NCBI RefSeq assembly: GCF_002007605.1
Contig: NZ_CP019799.1
Coordinates: 744,001 to 808,000 of the forward strand
DNA from: Cellvibrio sp. PSBB023
GTDB lineage: Bacteria; Pseudomonadota; Gammaproteobacteria; Pseudomonadales; Cellvibrionaceae
Direction of reading: 5' to 3'
DNA length: 64,000 nucleotides
A model generated the notes under the pieces. The model was given only the letters and a program-made list of their open reading frames with translations. It was not told the DNA's origin and searched no databases. A program made the position numbers and the translations under genes. Below, piece by piece: positions 55,401 through 64,000 of the stretch; position 1 is the first letter of the stretch; every line of letters starts with the position of its first letter.

Positions 55401-57860
55401 GTGCAGTGGCCCAGTATCACTAGCAAGGTTAAAAAAGATCCTGTTCTCGAGGCAAAGATTGATCACATTCTTGGTGATATGAGCCTAGAAGAGAAAATAG
55501 GGCAAATGATTCAGCCGGAAATCAGGCATTTAACACCGCAGGATGTGAAGGATTTTCACATAGGTTCAGTATTGAATGGTGGTGGCTCAGTACCAAATGG
55601 AAATCGTTACTCAAAAGCAGCTGATTGGTTGGCAATCGCAGATGCCTATTATCAAGCGTCTATGGATGATAGCGATGGCTATCTAGCGATTCCGATTATG
55701 TGGGGAACGGACGCAGTACACGGTGTTGGCAATATTGTTGGTGCGACTTTGTTTCCCCATAACATTGCACTGGGGGCAGCGCGCAACCCGGAATTGATTA
55801 AGCAAATCGGCAATATCACCGCAACAGAAATTGCGGTAACTGGCCTGGATTGGGATTTTTCGCCTACCGTAGCAGTCGCTCGTGATGATCGCTGGGGGCG
55901 CACTTATGAGTCCTATTCAGAGCATCCTGAGTTGGTGCGTGACTACGCTGGGATGATGGTGGAAGGGCTGCAAGGCGAGGCTGGTGATTCCGGCTTTCTG
56001 TCGAGCTACAAGGTCCTCTCTACTGCAAAACATTTTATTGCTGACGGCGGTACCCATAACGGAATTGATCGTGGTGATTGCCTTGCTGACGAAGAGACTT
56101 TGTATCGCATACATGCGGCAGGGTATTACAGTGCAATAGAGGCCGGTGTCCAGTCGGTGATGGCATCTTTTAATAGCTGGCACGGCGAACATATGCACGG
56201 CCATCAATATTTACTGACCCAAGTGTTAAAAGAGCAAATGGGTTTTGATGGTCTTGTAGTTGGCGATTGGAATGGCCATGGCTTTGTTGCTGGTGCGACA
56301 GTGCTCAATTGTCCGCAAGCGGTCAATGCGGGGCTGGATATCTTCATGGTGCCTGATCCTGATTGGAAGCAGTTGTATCGCAACACATTGGAGCAGGCAA
56401 AAACGGGGGTTATACCTCTGTCGCGTATTGATGATGCCGTAAAGCGTATCTTGCGCGTTAAGTTGCGAGCAAATCTGTGGCACAAAGGCCTGCCATCACA
56501 GCGTCCTTATGCTGGCAAAGATGAGTTATTGGGGGCGCCCGCGCATCGTGCTGTTGCACGTCAAGCTGTGCGAGAGTCATTGGTGTTGTTGAAGAACAAA
56601 AACAATATTCTGCCGCTTTCGCCTCGCTTGAATGTTCTGGTTGCCGGTGATGGTGCGGATGACATTAGTAAGCAAACGGGTGGTTGGTCGGTGAATTGGC
56701 AGGGGACTGGCAACACCATGGCGGACTTCCCGGGTGCAACTACCGTGTGGACGGGCATTAATGCTGCCGTTTCTGCTGCAGGTGGTAAGGCTGTACTGAG
56801 CCCAGATGGTTCCTATGAGCAAAAGCCTGATGTGGCCATTGTGGTGTTTGGTGAAGACCCCTATGCGGAAATGCAGGGTGATGTTCAGCATCAGCTATTA
56901 AAAGCAGGTGATACGCGCGATCTGGAATTGCTGAAGGCATTAAAGTCCCAAGGCATTCCGGTTGTATCCCTGTTCGTTACTGGTCGTCCCATGTGGATCA
57001 ACAGAGAGCTCAATCAATCAGATGCCTTTATGGTTATTTGGCAGCCTGGCACTGAAGGTGCGGGTGTGGCAGATGTCGTATTTAGTGGCATTGACGGAAA
57101 TATTAATCACCCTGTAACGGGGCAACTATCATTTTCCTGGCCCAAGCGACCTGATCAGGGGCCGCTTAACTGGGGGGGTGAGGATTATGATCCTTTGTTT
57201 GCATATGGTTTTGGTCTGCGTTATGACGAAGCTTCTGCGTTGGGTGATGACTTGCCTGAGGAAGGTGTTGCCATAGAAGCAAGTTCGCAGACGTTGGAGT
57301 TGTTCAATCGGCGGCCTTTGGGTGATTATCGTGTCATGCTCGAAGGTAAAAATAATGATCGAATCCTGTTGAATGGCAATATTGGTAGTGTCTCTACGCT
57401 TACCGTGAGTTGTGTTGATCGCGATGTGCAGGAAGATGCGCGCCGGGCGCAATGGAATGGTGCTGGCGAAGGACTGGTTGCCGTGTCCAGTCAAAACCGC
57501 CAGGTGTTAAGCGATTACTATGAAGCTGACTCTTCGCTACTTTTCGATATTCGAGTGGACTCTGCCCCTGCTAATCAGGCTTGGGTCAGAATTGGTTGTG
57601 GCCCTTCCTGTTATTCCCAAGTCGATATCACAAAAGAGTTGCGTGAAATTGCGGGAATGGGGTGGAAGACCTTGGCGGTTGATTTGAAGTGCTACCCCGA
57701 TGCTGGCACCGACTTTGGTTTGAAGCGAACTCCAGAAGAGTTGTTTGCGCTTATTCTTGAACCCTTTGCGCTAGTGGCAAATGGTGTTTTGGATCTGACG
57801 TTTTCTCATGTTCGCATAGACAAAGGTGTGGCGCAGGGGGCTAGCGTTAGAATTCTTTAG
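55401..57860 (+). CDS. Glycoside hydrolase family 3 beta-glucosidase/exo-glucanase, ExoP type
   Basis: An 819-residue GH3 enzyme. The start is GTG 55401, eight bases after GGAGG. The first TIM-barrel domain holds MSLEEKIGQMIQPE, GTDAVHGVGNIVGATLFPHN, KHFIADGGTHNGIDRGD and the nucleophile Asp289 in GLVVGDWNGHG; the second alpha/beta domain follows to about residue 610; the last 200 residues match the ExoP galactose-binding-like C-terminal domain. It would split glucose from the ends of beta-1,3 or beta-1,4 glucans or cellodextrins. No signal peptide is encoded in frame, unlike most ExoP relatives, so it may act in the cytoplasm. Close to glk and a porin. Confidence 0.93.
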   Translation: MQWPSITSKVKKDPVLEAKIDHILGDMSLEEKIGQMIQPEIRHLTPQDVKDFHIGSVLNGGGSVPNGNRYSKAADWLAIADAYYQASMDDSDGYLAIPIMWGTDAVHGVGNIVGATLFPHNIALGAARNPELIKQIGNITATEIAVTGLDWDFSPTVAVARDDRWGRTYESYSEHPELVRDYAGMMVEGLQGEAGDSGFLSSYKVLSTAKHFIADGGTHNGIDRGDCLADEETLYRIHAAGYYSAIEAGVQSVMASFNSWHGEHMHGHQYLLTQVLKEQMGFDGLVVGDWNGHGFVAGATVLNCPQAVNAGLDIFMVPDPDWKQLYRNTLEQAKTGVIPLSRIDDAVKRILRVKLRANLWHKGLPSQRPYAGKDELLGAPAHRAVARQAVRESLVLLKNKNNILPLSPRLNVLVAGDGADDISKQTGGWSVNWQGTGNTMADFPGATTVWTGINAAVSAAGGKAVLSPDGSYEQKPDVAIVVFGEDPYAEMQGDVQHQLLKAGDTRDLELLKALKSQGIPVVSLFVTGRPMWINRELNQSDAFMVIWQPGTEGAGVADVVFSGIDGNINHPVTGQLSFSWPKRPDQGPLNWGGEDYDPLFAYGFGLRYDEASALGDDLPEEGVAIEASSQTLELFNRRPLGDYRVMLEGKNNDRILLNGNIGSVSTLTVSCVDRDVQEDARRAQWNGAGEGLVAVSSQNRQVLSDYYEADSSLLFDIRVDSAPANQAWVRIGCGPSCYSQVDITKELREIAGMGWKTLAVDLKCYPDAGTDFGLKRTPEELFALILEPFALVANGVLDLTFSHVRIDKGVAQGASVRIL

Positions 57861-57878
57861 CCATTTTTTGTTTGGAAT

Positions 57879-57909
57879 AGCCGCACCATTATTGGTGCGG
57901 CTTTTTTTT
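57879..57909 (+). terminator. Terminator after the GH3 gene
   Basis: AGCCGCACCA (57879-57888) pairs exactly with 57893-57902 around a 4-base loop, followed by seven or more T. Confidence 0.92.
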
Positions 57910-58163
57910 GCCTAAAAATAATGGGGTCGATTTTATGGTGTGCGCTATTTTTGATCTTGCTTGCAAGTAGGGCGTGCATTTTTTTGTTGTTAATTGGTGC
58001 GCTACTATTTTTATTTTTGTTTGTCTGTGGTGCTTTTAATAATGACTTATCCCCATAAAGGGGCTTTTGGAAAAATTGTTTTTGTGGTGATGAGTTTTCT
58101 GTGGTTTTTATATCCCCTTGATTCATAGAGATTTATTTTTAGGTGTTTGGGTTTTTACGGTTA
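57910..58163 (+). other. AT-rich non-coding stretch before the porin
   Basis: The gap from the GH3 stop to the porin start is 459 bases. Beyond the terminator and the sigma-54-like element it holds a very T-rich plus strand and a small CCCC/GGGG hairpin at 58051-58063. A minus-strand frame across 57857-58126 overlaps the terminator and is judged spurious. The region could hold sites for a sigma-54 activator. Confidence 0.3.
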
Positions 58164-58181
58164 TTGGCATAAGGCTTGCGC
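58164..58181 (+). promoter_or_regulatory. Candidate sigma-54 promoter of the porin gene
   Basis: TTGGCATAAGGCTTGCGC has the -24 GG (58166-58167) and -12 GC (58178-58179) exactly 12 bases apart, and matches TTGGCACG-N4-TTGCW except in three less constrained positions. Transcription would start near 58191, giving a 130-base leader. Confidence 0.55.
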
Positions 58182-58319
58182 TACGCCAACCAGGTTGGTG
58201 TTCCTGTTTTCGTTGTAAATTTTGCTGGAAACTTTTTGGTGCAGGTTGCCGGCGAAATGCAATGTGATGCGAGTCTGCCAACAGCTGAAAATATCTATCA
58301 CATCTTTGGGGAAGGCTTT

Positions 58320-59534
58320 ATGAAAAAAACGATGTTTCATCTTGTGATGGCGACAGGCACTTTTATTTTTTGTGCGCCATATGCCTCTGCGAAAACATTC
58401 ACAGAATCCTTGCAGCAAGGGAGTGTTGTGAAGGTGAGTTTTCGTACACGTTACGAAGATGTTAGTGAAGACGGATTAAAAGATTCTGATGCGCTGACTG
58501 CGCGCTCTCGGCTTTCTTATCAGTCTGGAGCCTGGAATGGCTTGGGGTTTTCCGCAGAGTTTGATGATGTTACGGAGTTGACGGGTGATGTTGATTATCG
58601 CACGGCACCTTCCGGTGATTTAAATAATCCTGGTACAGCAATAATCGCAGATCCAGAGGGAACTGAAGTTAATCAGGCATTCGTGTCATATACAACTACC
58701 AATAATCAGCTCAAATATGGGCGTCAGCGATTAATTTTAGATAATGCACGTTTTATCGGTAATGTCGGATGGAGGCAAAATGAACAGACCTATGATGGTG
58801 TCTCATGGGTGAATAAAACAACGGATGTCATTAACTTTACTTACGCTTACATCAATAATGTGAATCGTGTTTTCGGTGATAATAACCCCATCCAGGGTGA
58901 TCATAAGCACAATAGCCATATATTTAATGTGAGTTACAGTGGATTTAATGCGGGCAAGTTAATTGCGTATACCTATTTGTTGGATGTAGAAAATCCTGCT
59001 ATAGCCAAAAGTGCAAGTAGCGATACCTTTGGTGTGCGTTGGCAGGGGGCTGCAAGTCAAACGTTTTTGTATAACCTGGAATATGCGCAGCAAACAAAGG
59101 CAGGTGCAGCAGAGGAATTTGAGGCGGACTATTTCCTGGCGGAGGGAACTTTGAATCTATTGCCATTTGCATTTACGCTTGGCTATGAGCTGCTAGGGTC
59201 GGATAAAGGGCTGTATGGATTCTCAACGCCATTGGCGACTATGCATGCTTTTCAAGGTTGGGCTGATAAATTTCTTGCAACACCTGTTGTTGGGTTGGAG
59301 GACAAATATATAAATGTTGGTGTAACGGCAGCAGGCGCTCAAATACTGGTGAGTTATCACCAATTTGACTCAGACAAGGGGGCGTTGGATTACGGTAATG
59401 AAATTGATTTCAGTGTGAGCAGGAAATTTGGGCCGGTGGTATTGATGGCAAAATACGCAGATTTCTCGATGGGTGAAGTTGCAGCCTTCAAAGATACCAA
59501 AAAGTTCTGGCTAATGGCTGACTGGAGTTTTTAG
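58320..59534 (+). CDS. Outer-membrane porin, alginate-export/OprD-like beta-barrel
   Basis: From ATG 58320, with GGGGAAGG upstream, it is 404 residues with a signal peptide ending in YASA before KTFTESL; the frame is open from 58176 but lacks a start with a binding site. The mature chain has alternating aromatic and polar residues, and segments such as KVSFRTRYEDVSEDG, NQAFVSYTTTNNQLKYGRQR and a C-terminal WLMADWSF with terminal Phe, as BAM substrates require. It looks like the alginate_exp family of 16-18 stranded porins. Its place after the GH3 gene suggests glucan-oligosaccharide uptake; this is inference. Confidence 0.85.
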   Translation: MKKTMFHLVMATGTFIFCAPYASAKTFTESLQQGSVVKVSFRTRYEDVSEDGLKDSDALTARSRLSYQSGAWNGLGFSAEFDDVTELTGDVDYRTAPSGDLNNPGTAIIADPEGTEVNQAFVSYTTTNNQLKYGRQRLILDNARFIGNVGWRQNEQTYDGVSWVNKTTDVINFTYAYINNVNRVFGDNNPIQGDHKHNSHIFNVSYSGFNAGKLIAYTYLLDVENPAIAKSASSDTFGVRWQGAASQTFLYNLEYAQQTKAGAAEEFEADYFLAEGTLNLLPFAFTLGYELLGSDKGLYGFSTPLATMHAFQGWADKFLATPVVGLEDKYINVGVTAAGAQILVSYHQFDSDKGALDYGNEIDFSVSRKFGPVVLMAKYADFSMGEVAAFKDTKKFWLMADWSF

Positions 59535-59581
59535 TAAATATTCATCGTTTTAGAAATACAGGGGACCGTAAAAAACGATCC

Positions 59582-59616
59582 CAACAAAAAGGCCGCATAC
59601 TGCGGCCTTTTTGTTG
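59582..59616. terminator. Bidirectional terminator between porin and gltA
   Basis: CAAC-A5-GGCCGCA (59582-59597) pairs exactly with 59601-59616 around a TAC loop, with A and T runs on both sides for the two convergent genes. Confidence 0.93.
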
Positions 59617-59641
59617 TAAACATGTTCAAACAAATAATGTG

Positions 59642-60922
59642 TTATTTGTTTGGGTAATCACGCTTTGGGCTACCAGTGTATTGCTGGCGTGGACGACCGA
59701 TTTTGTAAGGGCCGCTCACCATTTCATTCCAGTGCGAGTACCAGCCAACTGCGCGACCCAAAGCAAAAATCACAGTAAACATTTCGGTTGGGATACCGAT
59801 TGCTTTCATGATGATGCCTGAGTAGAAGTCGACATTGGGGTAGAGTTTTTTGGAAATGAAGTAGGGGTCTTCCAGTGCAATTTGCTCAAGGCGTTTTGCA
59901 ATCGCTAGCAGTGGGTCGTTTTCCAAGCCGAGTTCGGCAAGGACTTCATCACATGTTTGCTTCATGACTTTGGCGCGTGGGTCAAAGTTCTTGTACACAC
60001 GGTGACCAAAGCCCATCAGGCGGAAGCCAGAGGTCTTGTCTTTGGCGCGAGCAACACAGGCTTCAATGTTTTCAACTGTACCAATCTCTTCAAGCATTTT
60101 AAGTACAGCTTCATTGGCACCACCATGAGCAGGGCCCCAGAGTGTAGAGATGCCGGCGGCAATCGCTGCGAATGGATTGGTGCCTGAAGAGCCTGACAGG
60201 CGTACGGTTGATGTTGATGCGTTTTGTTCGTGATCAGCATGAAGTACAAAAATGCGATCCATTGCCTTGGCGATGGTTTTGCTAACGTTCGGTGCCTTGC
60301 CTGCAGTGCCAAAAGTCATGTTCAGGTAGTTTTCGGCATAGCTCAGGCTGTCATCAGGAGCAATGAACTCTTCGCCTTTACTGTGTTTGTATACCATGGC
60401 CGATAAGGTCGGCATTTGGCCAATCAGGCGGTAGGCGGTCAGTTTGCGGCTCGCCTCATCAGTAATGTCGATTTCGTCGTTATAAACAGCTGCCAAGGCC
60501 GCTACAGCGCTGCAAAGAATCGCCATTGGGTGGGATTCGCGTTTGAAGCTCTTGATAATATTGGCGACGGAGGGGTCTACGGCGGAGTGTTTTTTGATTT
60601 CAGCTGTGAATTCTTCTTTCTGGGCTGGGGTTGGCAATTCGCCATTCAGTAGAAGGTAGCAGGTTTCAAGGTAATCAGAGGAGACAGCGAGTTGTTCGAT
60701 TGGGTAGCCGCGGTGGAGAAGTACACCTTCGTCACCATCAATAAATGTAATGCTGGATTCGCATGAGGCGGTGGACATGAAGCCCGGATCGAATGTGAAG
60801 AAGCCATTTTTGGTGATGCTGGTGACGTCAATAACGTCTGGTCCGATAGTGCTGGCGTAGATAGGTAACTCGATCGTCTTATCAATACCATCAATCGTGA
60901 GATGTGCTTTCTTGTCAGTCAT
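59642..60922 (-). CDS. gltA: Citrate synthase (type II)
   Basis: A 426-residue enzyme, the length of the NADH-sensitive hexameric Gram-negative type (E. coli 427). The catalytic histidines are in [15 protein letters not shown] and [15 protein letters not shown], and the catalytic aspartate in YPNVDFYSG. It condenses oxaloacetate and acetyl-CoA at the entry to the citric acid cycle. It diverges from sdhCDA across a long regulatory gap, the typical arrangement. Confidence 0.97.
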   Translation of the reverse strand: MTDKKAHLTIDGIDKTIELPIYASTIGPDVIDVTSITKNGFFTFDPGFMSTASCESSITFIDGDEGVLLHRGYPIEQLAVSSDYLETCYLLLNGELPTPAQKEEFTAEIKKHSAVDPSVANIIKSFKRESHPMAILCSAVAALAAVYNDEIDITDEASRKLTAYRLIGQMPTLSAMVYKHSKGEEFIAPDDSLSYAENYLNMTFGTAGKAPNVSKTIAKAMDRIFVLHADHEQNASTSTVRLSGSSGTNPFAAIAAGISTLWGPAHGGANEAVLKMLEEIGTVENIEACVARAKDKTSGFRLMGFGHRVYKNFDPRAKVMKQTCDEVLAELGLENDPLLAIAKRLEQIALEDPYFISKKLYPNVDFYSGIIMKAIGIPTEMFTVIFALGRAVGWYSHWNEMVSGPYKIGRPRQQYTGSPKRDYPNK

Positions 60923-61401
60923 TACTGACTCCTGTGCTTACTGATTTGGACTAAAGGCTTGAGAGAAGCATGTTTCGCTTTACTCAACGAATAAAAACCG
61001 TAGGTGGCTTTGCTTTCTACAAATAGCTCTGCTTTTGACAGCTTTATAGGCCGGCTACTTTTTATGGACTAGTCAGCTGCTTATATGAGCTGACGCTGCC
61101 GATTGCGAGCGGCATTATAGATGACTTAATTGTTAAGGCGAAAGTTTTTGGTGCGCTTCGGGGGCAAATTTACCTTCTTTTTTGAAAAACGCTGTTGGTG
61201 GCGATCCGGGTTTTTGGGCTTTGCGTAAATGCTGATGAAGTGATGTGGGGCGTCGCAGCATAATGATTATTTCTGTGCATTAAAAATGTGCACTTTTAAG
61301 GAAATAATTCAGGGAAATCAGCATCTTGTGTAAAAAGCACGTTAAATATTAATCGTACCTACTTTGGTTGCCTTTAAGGTTGGACGTGAGCGGCTTTTTG
61401 T
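60923..61401. other. Long gltA/sdhC regulatory intergenic region
   Basis: 615 bases separate gltA from sdhC. The region holds candidate promoters for both genes, a hairpin GTCAGCT/AGCTGAC (61072-61078 with 61088-61094) in the presumed gltA leader, and an AT-rich central part near 61260-61370. I see no credible gene in it. A small RNA cannot be excluded. Confidence 0.4.
61114..61142 (-). promoter_or_regulatory. Candidate gltA promoter
   Basis: On the minus strand TATAAT (61119 down to 61114) is followed by GCCGCTCGC, with a weak TTCGCC -35 17 bases upstream. The gltA leader would be about 185 bases. Confidence 0.5.
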
Positions 61402-61430
61402 TTGTGTTTCCAAGGGCCACTCTCTATAAT
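61402..61430 (+). promoter_or_regulatory. Candidate sdhC promoter
   Basis: TTGTGT (61402-61407), 17 bases and TATAAT (61425-61430) followed by GCTGCGCG. The sdhC start is 107 bases downstream. Confidence 0.6.
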
Positions 61431-61537
61431 GCTGCGCGACTTGCAGGGCGCACTGCACTTTTTTGTCTACTGCAGATATAAAAGTGTGGTGCTTACTCTT
61501 AAACCTGCCCGCGATGGGCATAAAGGTGATCTAGACC

Positions 61538-61912
61538 GTGAAAAAGAAAAGACCTGTCAACCTAGATATATCAACAATCAAGCTTCCCATTACTGCATAC
61601 GTATCCATTCTTCATCGTGTCTCCGGCGTGTTCCTTTTTGCTGGTGTCGCTGTTCTGCTGTGGATGTTGGACTCAAGTCTTCGTTCTCAGGAGGGTTTTA
61701 ATGCCGTAGCTGCACTTACTTCGCATCCTGTATTTAAAGCCGTGCTATGGGTAGTTCTTGCCGGGTTGGCTTACCACATGGTGTTAGGCGTACGCCATTT
61801 AATTATGGATTTCGGTGTGGGTGAGTCACTGAAAGGTGGGCAGACAGGTGCCAAGATTGCCTTGTTTGTCGCTATCGTTTTGATCGTATTGGCAGGGGTG
61901 TGGGTATGGTAA
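61538..61912 (+). CDS. sdhC: Succinate dehydrogenase cytochrome b556 subunit SdhC
   Basis: A 124-residue membrane anchor with three helices. It starts at GTG 61538 after AAGGTGAT. It begins VNLDISTIKLPITAYVSILH, and SILHRVSG is the quinone-site motif; the haem-ligand histidine is His80 in AYHMVLGVRHLIMDFG. With SdhD it binds haem b and ubiquinone and anchors the complex in the inner membrane. Its stop lies inside sdhD. Confidence 0.96.
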   Translation: MKKKRPVNLDISTIKLPITAYVSILHRVSGVFLFAGVAVLLWMLDSSLRSQEGFNAVAALTSHPVFKAVLWVVLAGLAYHMVLGVRHLIMDFGVGESLKGGQTGAKIALFVAIVLIVLAGVWVW

Positions 61913-62277
61913 CTTCAGTAACCAGTTTTGGGCGTAGCGGTCTTTACGATTGGCTAATTCAACGTGTTGGTGGTTCGATAATGGCTGCCTACACAGTATT
62001 TCTTACTGTATACCTTGTTACTACTCCTGAGCTCACTTATGAGCAATGGCAATCTCTTTACAGTCAGTTGTGGATGCGTGTGTTCACGCTGGCAACACTT
62101 CTTTCTTTTATATCTCATGCGTGGATCGGTTTGTGGGTTGTATTAACCGATTATTTAACCACTCGCCTGTTAGGCTCCAAGGCAACTTTTTTACGTATAT
62201 TGGCCCAGATAGTCCTGGGTGCTGTTGCATTGACCTATCTCATATGGGGTATTCAAGTAATTTGGGGTGTTAACTAA
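61906..62277 (+). CDS. sdhD: Succinate dehydrogenase membrane anchor subunit SdhD
   Basis: From ATG 61906 it is 123 residues; GTG 61900 is an alternative. The AGGGG box at 61894-61898, within sdhC, supports ATG 61906. Three helices are present, and [15 protein letters not shown] contains the His and Tyr positions near haem and quinone. It overlaps sdhC by seven bases and sdhA by one, so translation of the operon is coupled. Confidence 0.95.
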   Translation: MVTSVTSFGRSGLYDWLIQRVGGSIMAAYTVFLTVYLVTTPELTYEQWQSLYSQLWMRVFTLATLLSFISHAWIGLWVVLTDYLTTRLLGSKATFLRILAQIVLGAVALTYLIWGIQVIWGVN

Positions 62278-64000
62278 TGGCTAATATGCGCACGATTTCG
62301 TTTGACGGTATTGTAATTGGTGGTGGTGGTGCGGGCATGCGCGCTGCGCTGCAACTGGCTCAGTCGGGCTATAAAACTGCAGTAATCACCAAGGTTTTCC
62401 CCACTCGTTCACATACTGTATCTGCCCAAGGTGGCATTACCTGTGCAATTGCAAGTGCTGATCCTAATGATGATTGGCGCTGGCATATGTATGACACAGT
62501 GAAAGGCTCTGATTACATCGGTGATCAGGATGCTATTGAATATATGTGTTCTGTTGGTCCGGAAGCGGTGTTTGAGTTGGAGCACATGGGCTTACCATTT
62601 TCACGCACTGAAAATGGCCGTATCTATCAGCGTCCTTTTGGTGGTCAATCCAAAAACTTCGGCGAAGGTGGTCAGGCAGCGCGTACTTGCGCAGCAGCAG
62701 ACCGCACTGGCCATGCCTTGCTGCATACCCTTTATCAGGGCAACCTGAAAAACAAGACTGTATTCCTGAATGAATGGTTTGCAGTTGATCTGGTAAAAAA
62801 CCAGGATGGTGCAGTAGTTGGTGTTATCGCAATCAACATTGAAGATGGCGAAACCGTTTATGTAAAAGCCAAGGCAACTGTATTGGCGACTGGTGGAGCA
62901 GGGCGTATTTATGCTTCTACCACCAATGCACATATCAATACCGGTGATGGTGTTGGCATGGCGTTGCGTGCTGGCTTCCCGGTACAAGATATCGAAATGT
63001 GGCAGTTCCACCCGACGGGTATCGCAGGTGCTGGTGTACTGGTGACCGAAGGTTGTCGTGGTGAGGGTGGCTACCTGATCAATGCAGATGGAGAGCGTTT
63101 CATGGAGCGTTATGCTCCTAATGCCAAAGACCTTGCAGGTCGTGATGTTGTGGCGCGCTCCATGATTCAGGAGATCATTGCCGGTCGTGGTGTTGGTCCA
63201 AATAAAGATCACGTGTTACTGAAGCTTGATCACTTAGGTGAAGAGGTTCTGGAAAGCAAGTTACCTGGTATTTGTGAACTTTCACGCACATTTGCTCACG
63301 TTGATCCTGTTTACGCCCCAATTCCTGTGGTGCCAACCTGTCACTACATGATGGGTGGTATTCCTACCAATGTTAATGGTCAAGCTTTGACGCAAGATGC
63401 CAATGGTAATGACATCATTATCGATGGCTTGTTTGCCTGTGGTGAAGTGGCTTGTGTATCAGTGCACGGTGCTAACCGCTTGGGTGGTAACTCACTGCTT
63501 GACTTGGTTGTATTCGGGCGTGCAGCCGGTTTGTACATCGAGAAAGCCTTGCGTGAAGGTATTGAGCACCGCGATGCAAGTCAGGCCGATATCGACAAAG
63601 CGATGGCTCGTCTTAACAAAATTAATACTTCCACAACAGGTGAAAGTGCGTCTGTGTTGCGTAAGGAATTGCAAACCATCATGCAGAACTACTTCGGTGT
63701 GTTCCGCAAGGGTGAGTTTATGCAAAAGGGTATTGAGCAACTGGCTGAGCTGCGTAAGCGCATCGAAAATGTTTCAATCACCGATAAAAGCAGTGCATTC
63801 AATACCGCGCGTATCGAAGCTCTGGAATTGCAAAACCTGCTTGAAGTTGCTGAAGCGACCGCGATTGCAGCGGAAGAGCGCAAAGAGTCTCGCGGCGCCC
63901 ATGCACGCGAAGACTTTGAAGATCGTGACGATACTAACTGGTTATGTCACTCCATGTATTTCCCCGCTGACAAGCGTGTTGGTAAGCGTGCGGTTAACTT
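62277..64000 (+). CDS. sdhA: Succinate dehydrogenase flavoprotein subunit SdhA, 3' end cut off
   Basis: The gene starts at ATG 62277 (TAATG overlap with sdhD) and is still open at the window end after 574 codons; by comparison with E. coli (588 residues) only a short end is missing. The FAD-binding [17 protein letters not shown] is near the N terminus, and His46 in [12 protein letters not shown] is the residue that carries FAD covalently. [39 protein letters not shown] and [18 protein letters not shown] complete the succinate site. FAD attachment should need SdhE, encoded at 37716. sdhB is expected just beyond the window. Confidence 0.98.
   Translation, partial: MANMRTISFDGIVIGGGGAGMRAALQLAQSGYKTAVITKVFPTRSHTVSAQGGITCAIASADPNDDWRWHMYDTVKGSDYIGDQDAIEYMCSVGPEAVFELEHMGLPFSRTENGRIYQRPFGGQSKNFGEGGQAARTCAAADRTGHALLHTLYQGNLKNKTVFLNEWFAVDLVKNQDGAVVGVIAINIEDGETVYVKAKATVLATGGAGRIYASTTNAHINTGDGVGMALRAGFPVQDIEMWQFHPTGIAGAGVLVTEGCRGEGGYLINADGERFMERYAPNAKDLAGRDVVARSMIQEIIAGRGVGPNKDHVLLKLDHLGEEVLESKLPGICELSRTFAHVDPVYAPIPVVPTCHYMMGGIPTNVNGQALTQDANGNDIIIDGLFACGEVACVSVHGANRLGGNSLLDLVVFGRAAGLYIEKALREGIEHRDASQADIDKAMARLNKINTSTTGESASVLRKELQTIMQNYFGVFRKGEFMQKGIEQLAELRKRIENVSITDKSSAFNTARIEALELQNLLEVAEATAIAAEERKESRGAHAREDFEDRDDTNWLCHSMYFPADKRVGKRAVN

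Noticed and set aside
57857..58126. Minus-strand 89-codon frame after the GH3 gene
   Set aside because: It runs across the GH3 terminator, has low-complexity Lys/Asn composition that reflects T-rich DNA, and no family resemblance.
60923..61537. tRNA or protein gene in the long gltA/sdhC gap
   Set aside because: No cloverleaf was seen, and the plus-strand frame at 61402-61701 runs over the sdhC start with no recognisable product.
1..64000. CRISPR array, prophage, insertion sequence, defence or secretion island
   Set aside because: I saw no spaced direct repeats, no transposase, integrase or phage structural genes, and nearly every gene has a clear housekeeping identity or conserved neighbours.

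Overview
The window is ordinary, gene-dense chromosome of a gammaproteobacterium, most likely a Cellvibrio-type organism (Cellvibrionaceae). This placement is an inference from gene order (nadB next to rpoE-mucA-mucB-rseC; rlmN-pilF-rodZ-ispG-hisS-yfgM-bamB-der; gltA divergent from sdhCDA), from an isc/suf hybrid operon, from a large GH3 glucan hydrolase of the ExoP type, and from the moderate base composition. I see no prophage, insertion sequence, CRISPR array, rRNA or tRNA, and no recognisable defence island.

Layout. 1-7.6 kb: the end of secF, a PAS-PAS hybrid histidine kinase, and an RND efflux operon (adaptor, pump, TetR regulator) preceded by a perfect 28-bp palindrome. 7.6-9.5 kb: suhB and trmJ, divergent from a mirrored pair of -10 elements. 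9.5-17.6 kb: an Fe-S assembly operon iscR-iscS-sufB-sufC-sufD-sufS-sufA-sufT-sufE with an IscR-type site on its promoter. 17.8-27.3 kb: ndk and the housekeeping cluster rlmN to der. 27.4-31.7 kb: a PP2C response regulator and STAS pair, then talB, a TerB-like gene and dusA on the other strand. 31.8-33.1 kb: moaCDE. 33.1-35.7 kb: a sugar transporter divergent from a LacI regulator. 35.8-43.8 kb: HDOD protein, ygfZ, sdhE-ygfX, nadB, the sigma-E operon and arfB. 43.8-48.4 kb: a PAP2/glycosyltransferase pair, dgkA and galTK. 48.5-54 kb: small and poorly known genes, bolA, trhO, an fnr-DUF4202-sirB2 group and a cold-shock gene. 54-59.5 kb: glk, a GH3 enzyme and a porin. 59.6-64 kb: gltA and sdhCDA (sdhA runs off the end).

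How it fits together. The suf operon supplies clusters for client proteins encoded nearby (IscR, Fnr, RlmN, IspG and, through sdhB outside the window, succinate dehydrogenase). SdhE flavinylates SdhA. The glk/GH3/porin group, the FHS transporter with its LacI regulator, and galTK suggest a sugar and beta-glucan economy; a LacI-type operator in front of the GH3 gene links these regions by inference. RpoE-MucA-MucB-RseC, BamB, RodZ and SuhB form the envelope and stress part.

The most interesting signals are regulatory: a sigma-54-like promoter before the porin, a long-range 9-bp inverted repeat before moaC, a shared -10/discriminator motif at several housekeeping promoters, a terminator-like hairpin whose loop is TATAAT, a CRP/Vfr-type site before an unknown exported protein, and a signal-peptide-like mini-ORF overlapping the start of the PP2C regulator. 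No wholly new multi-gene system was found.
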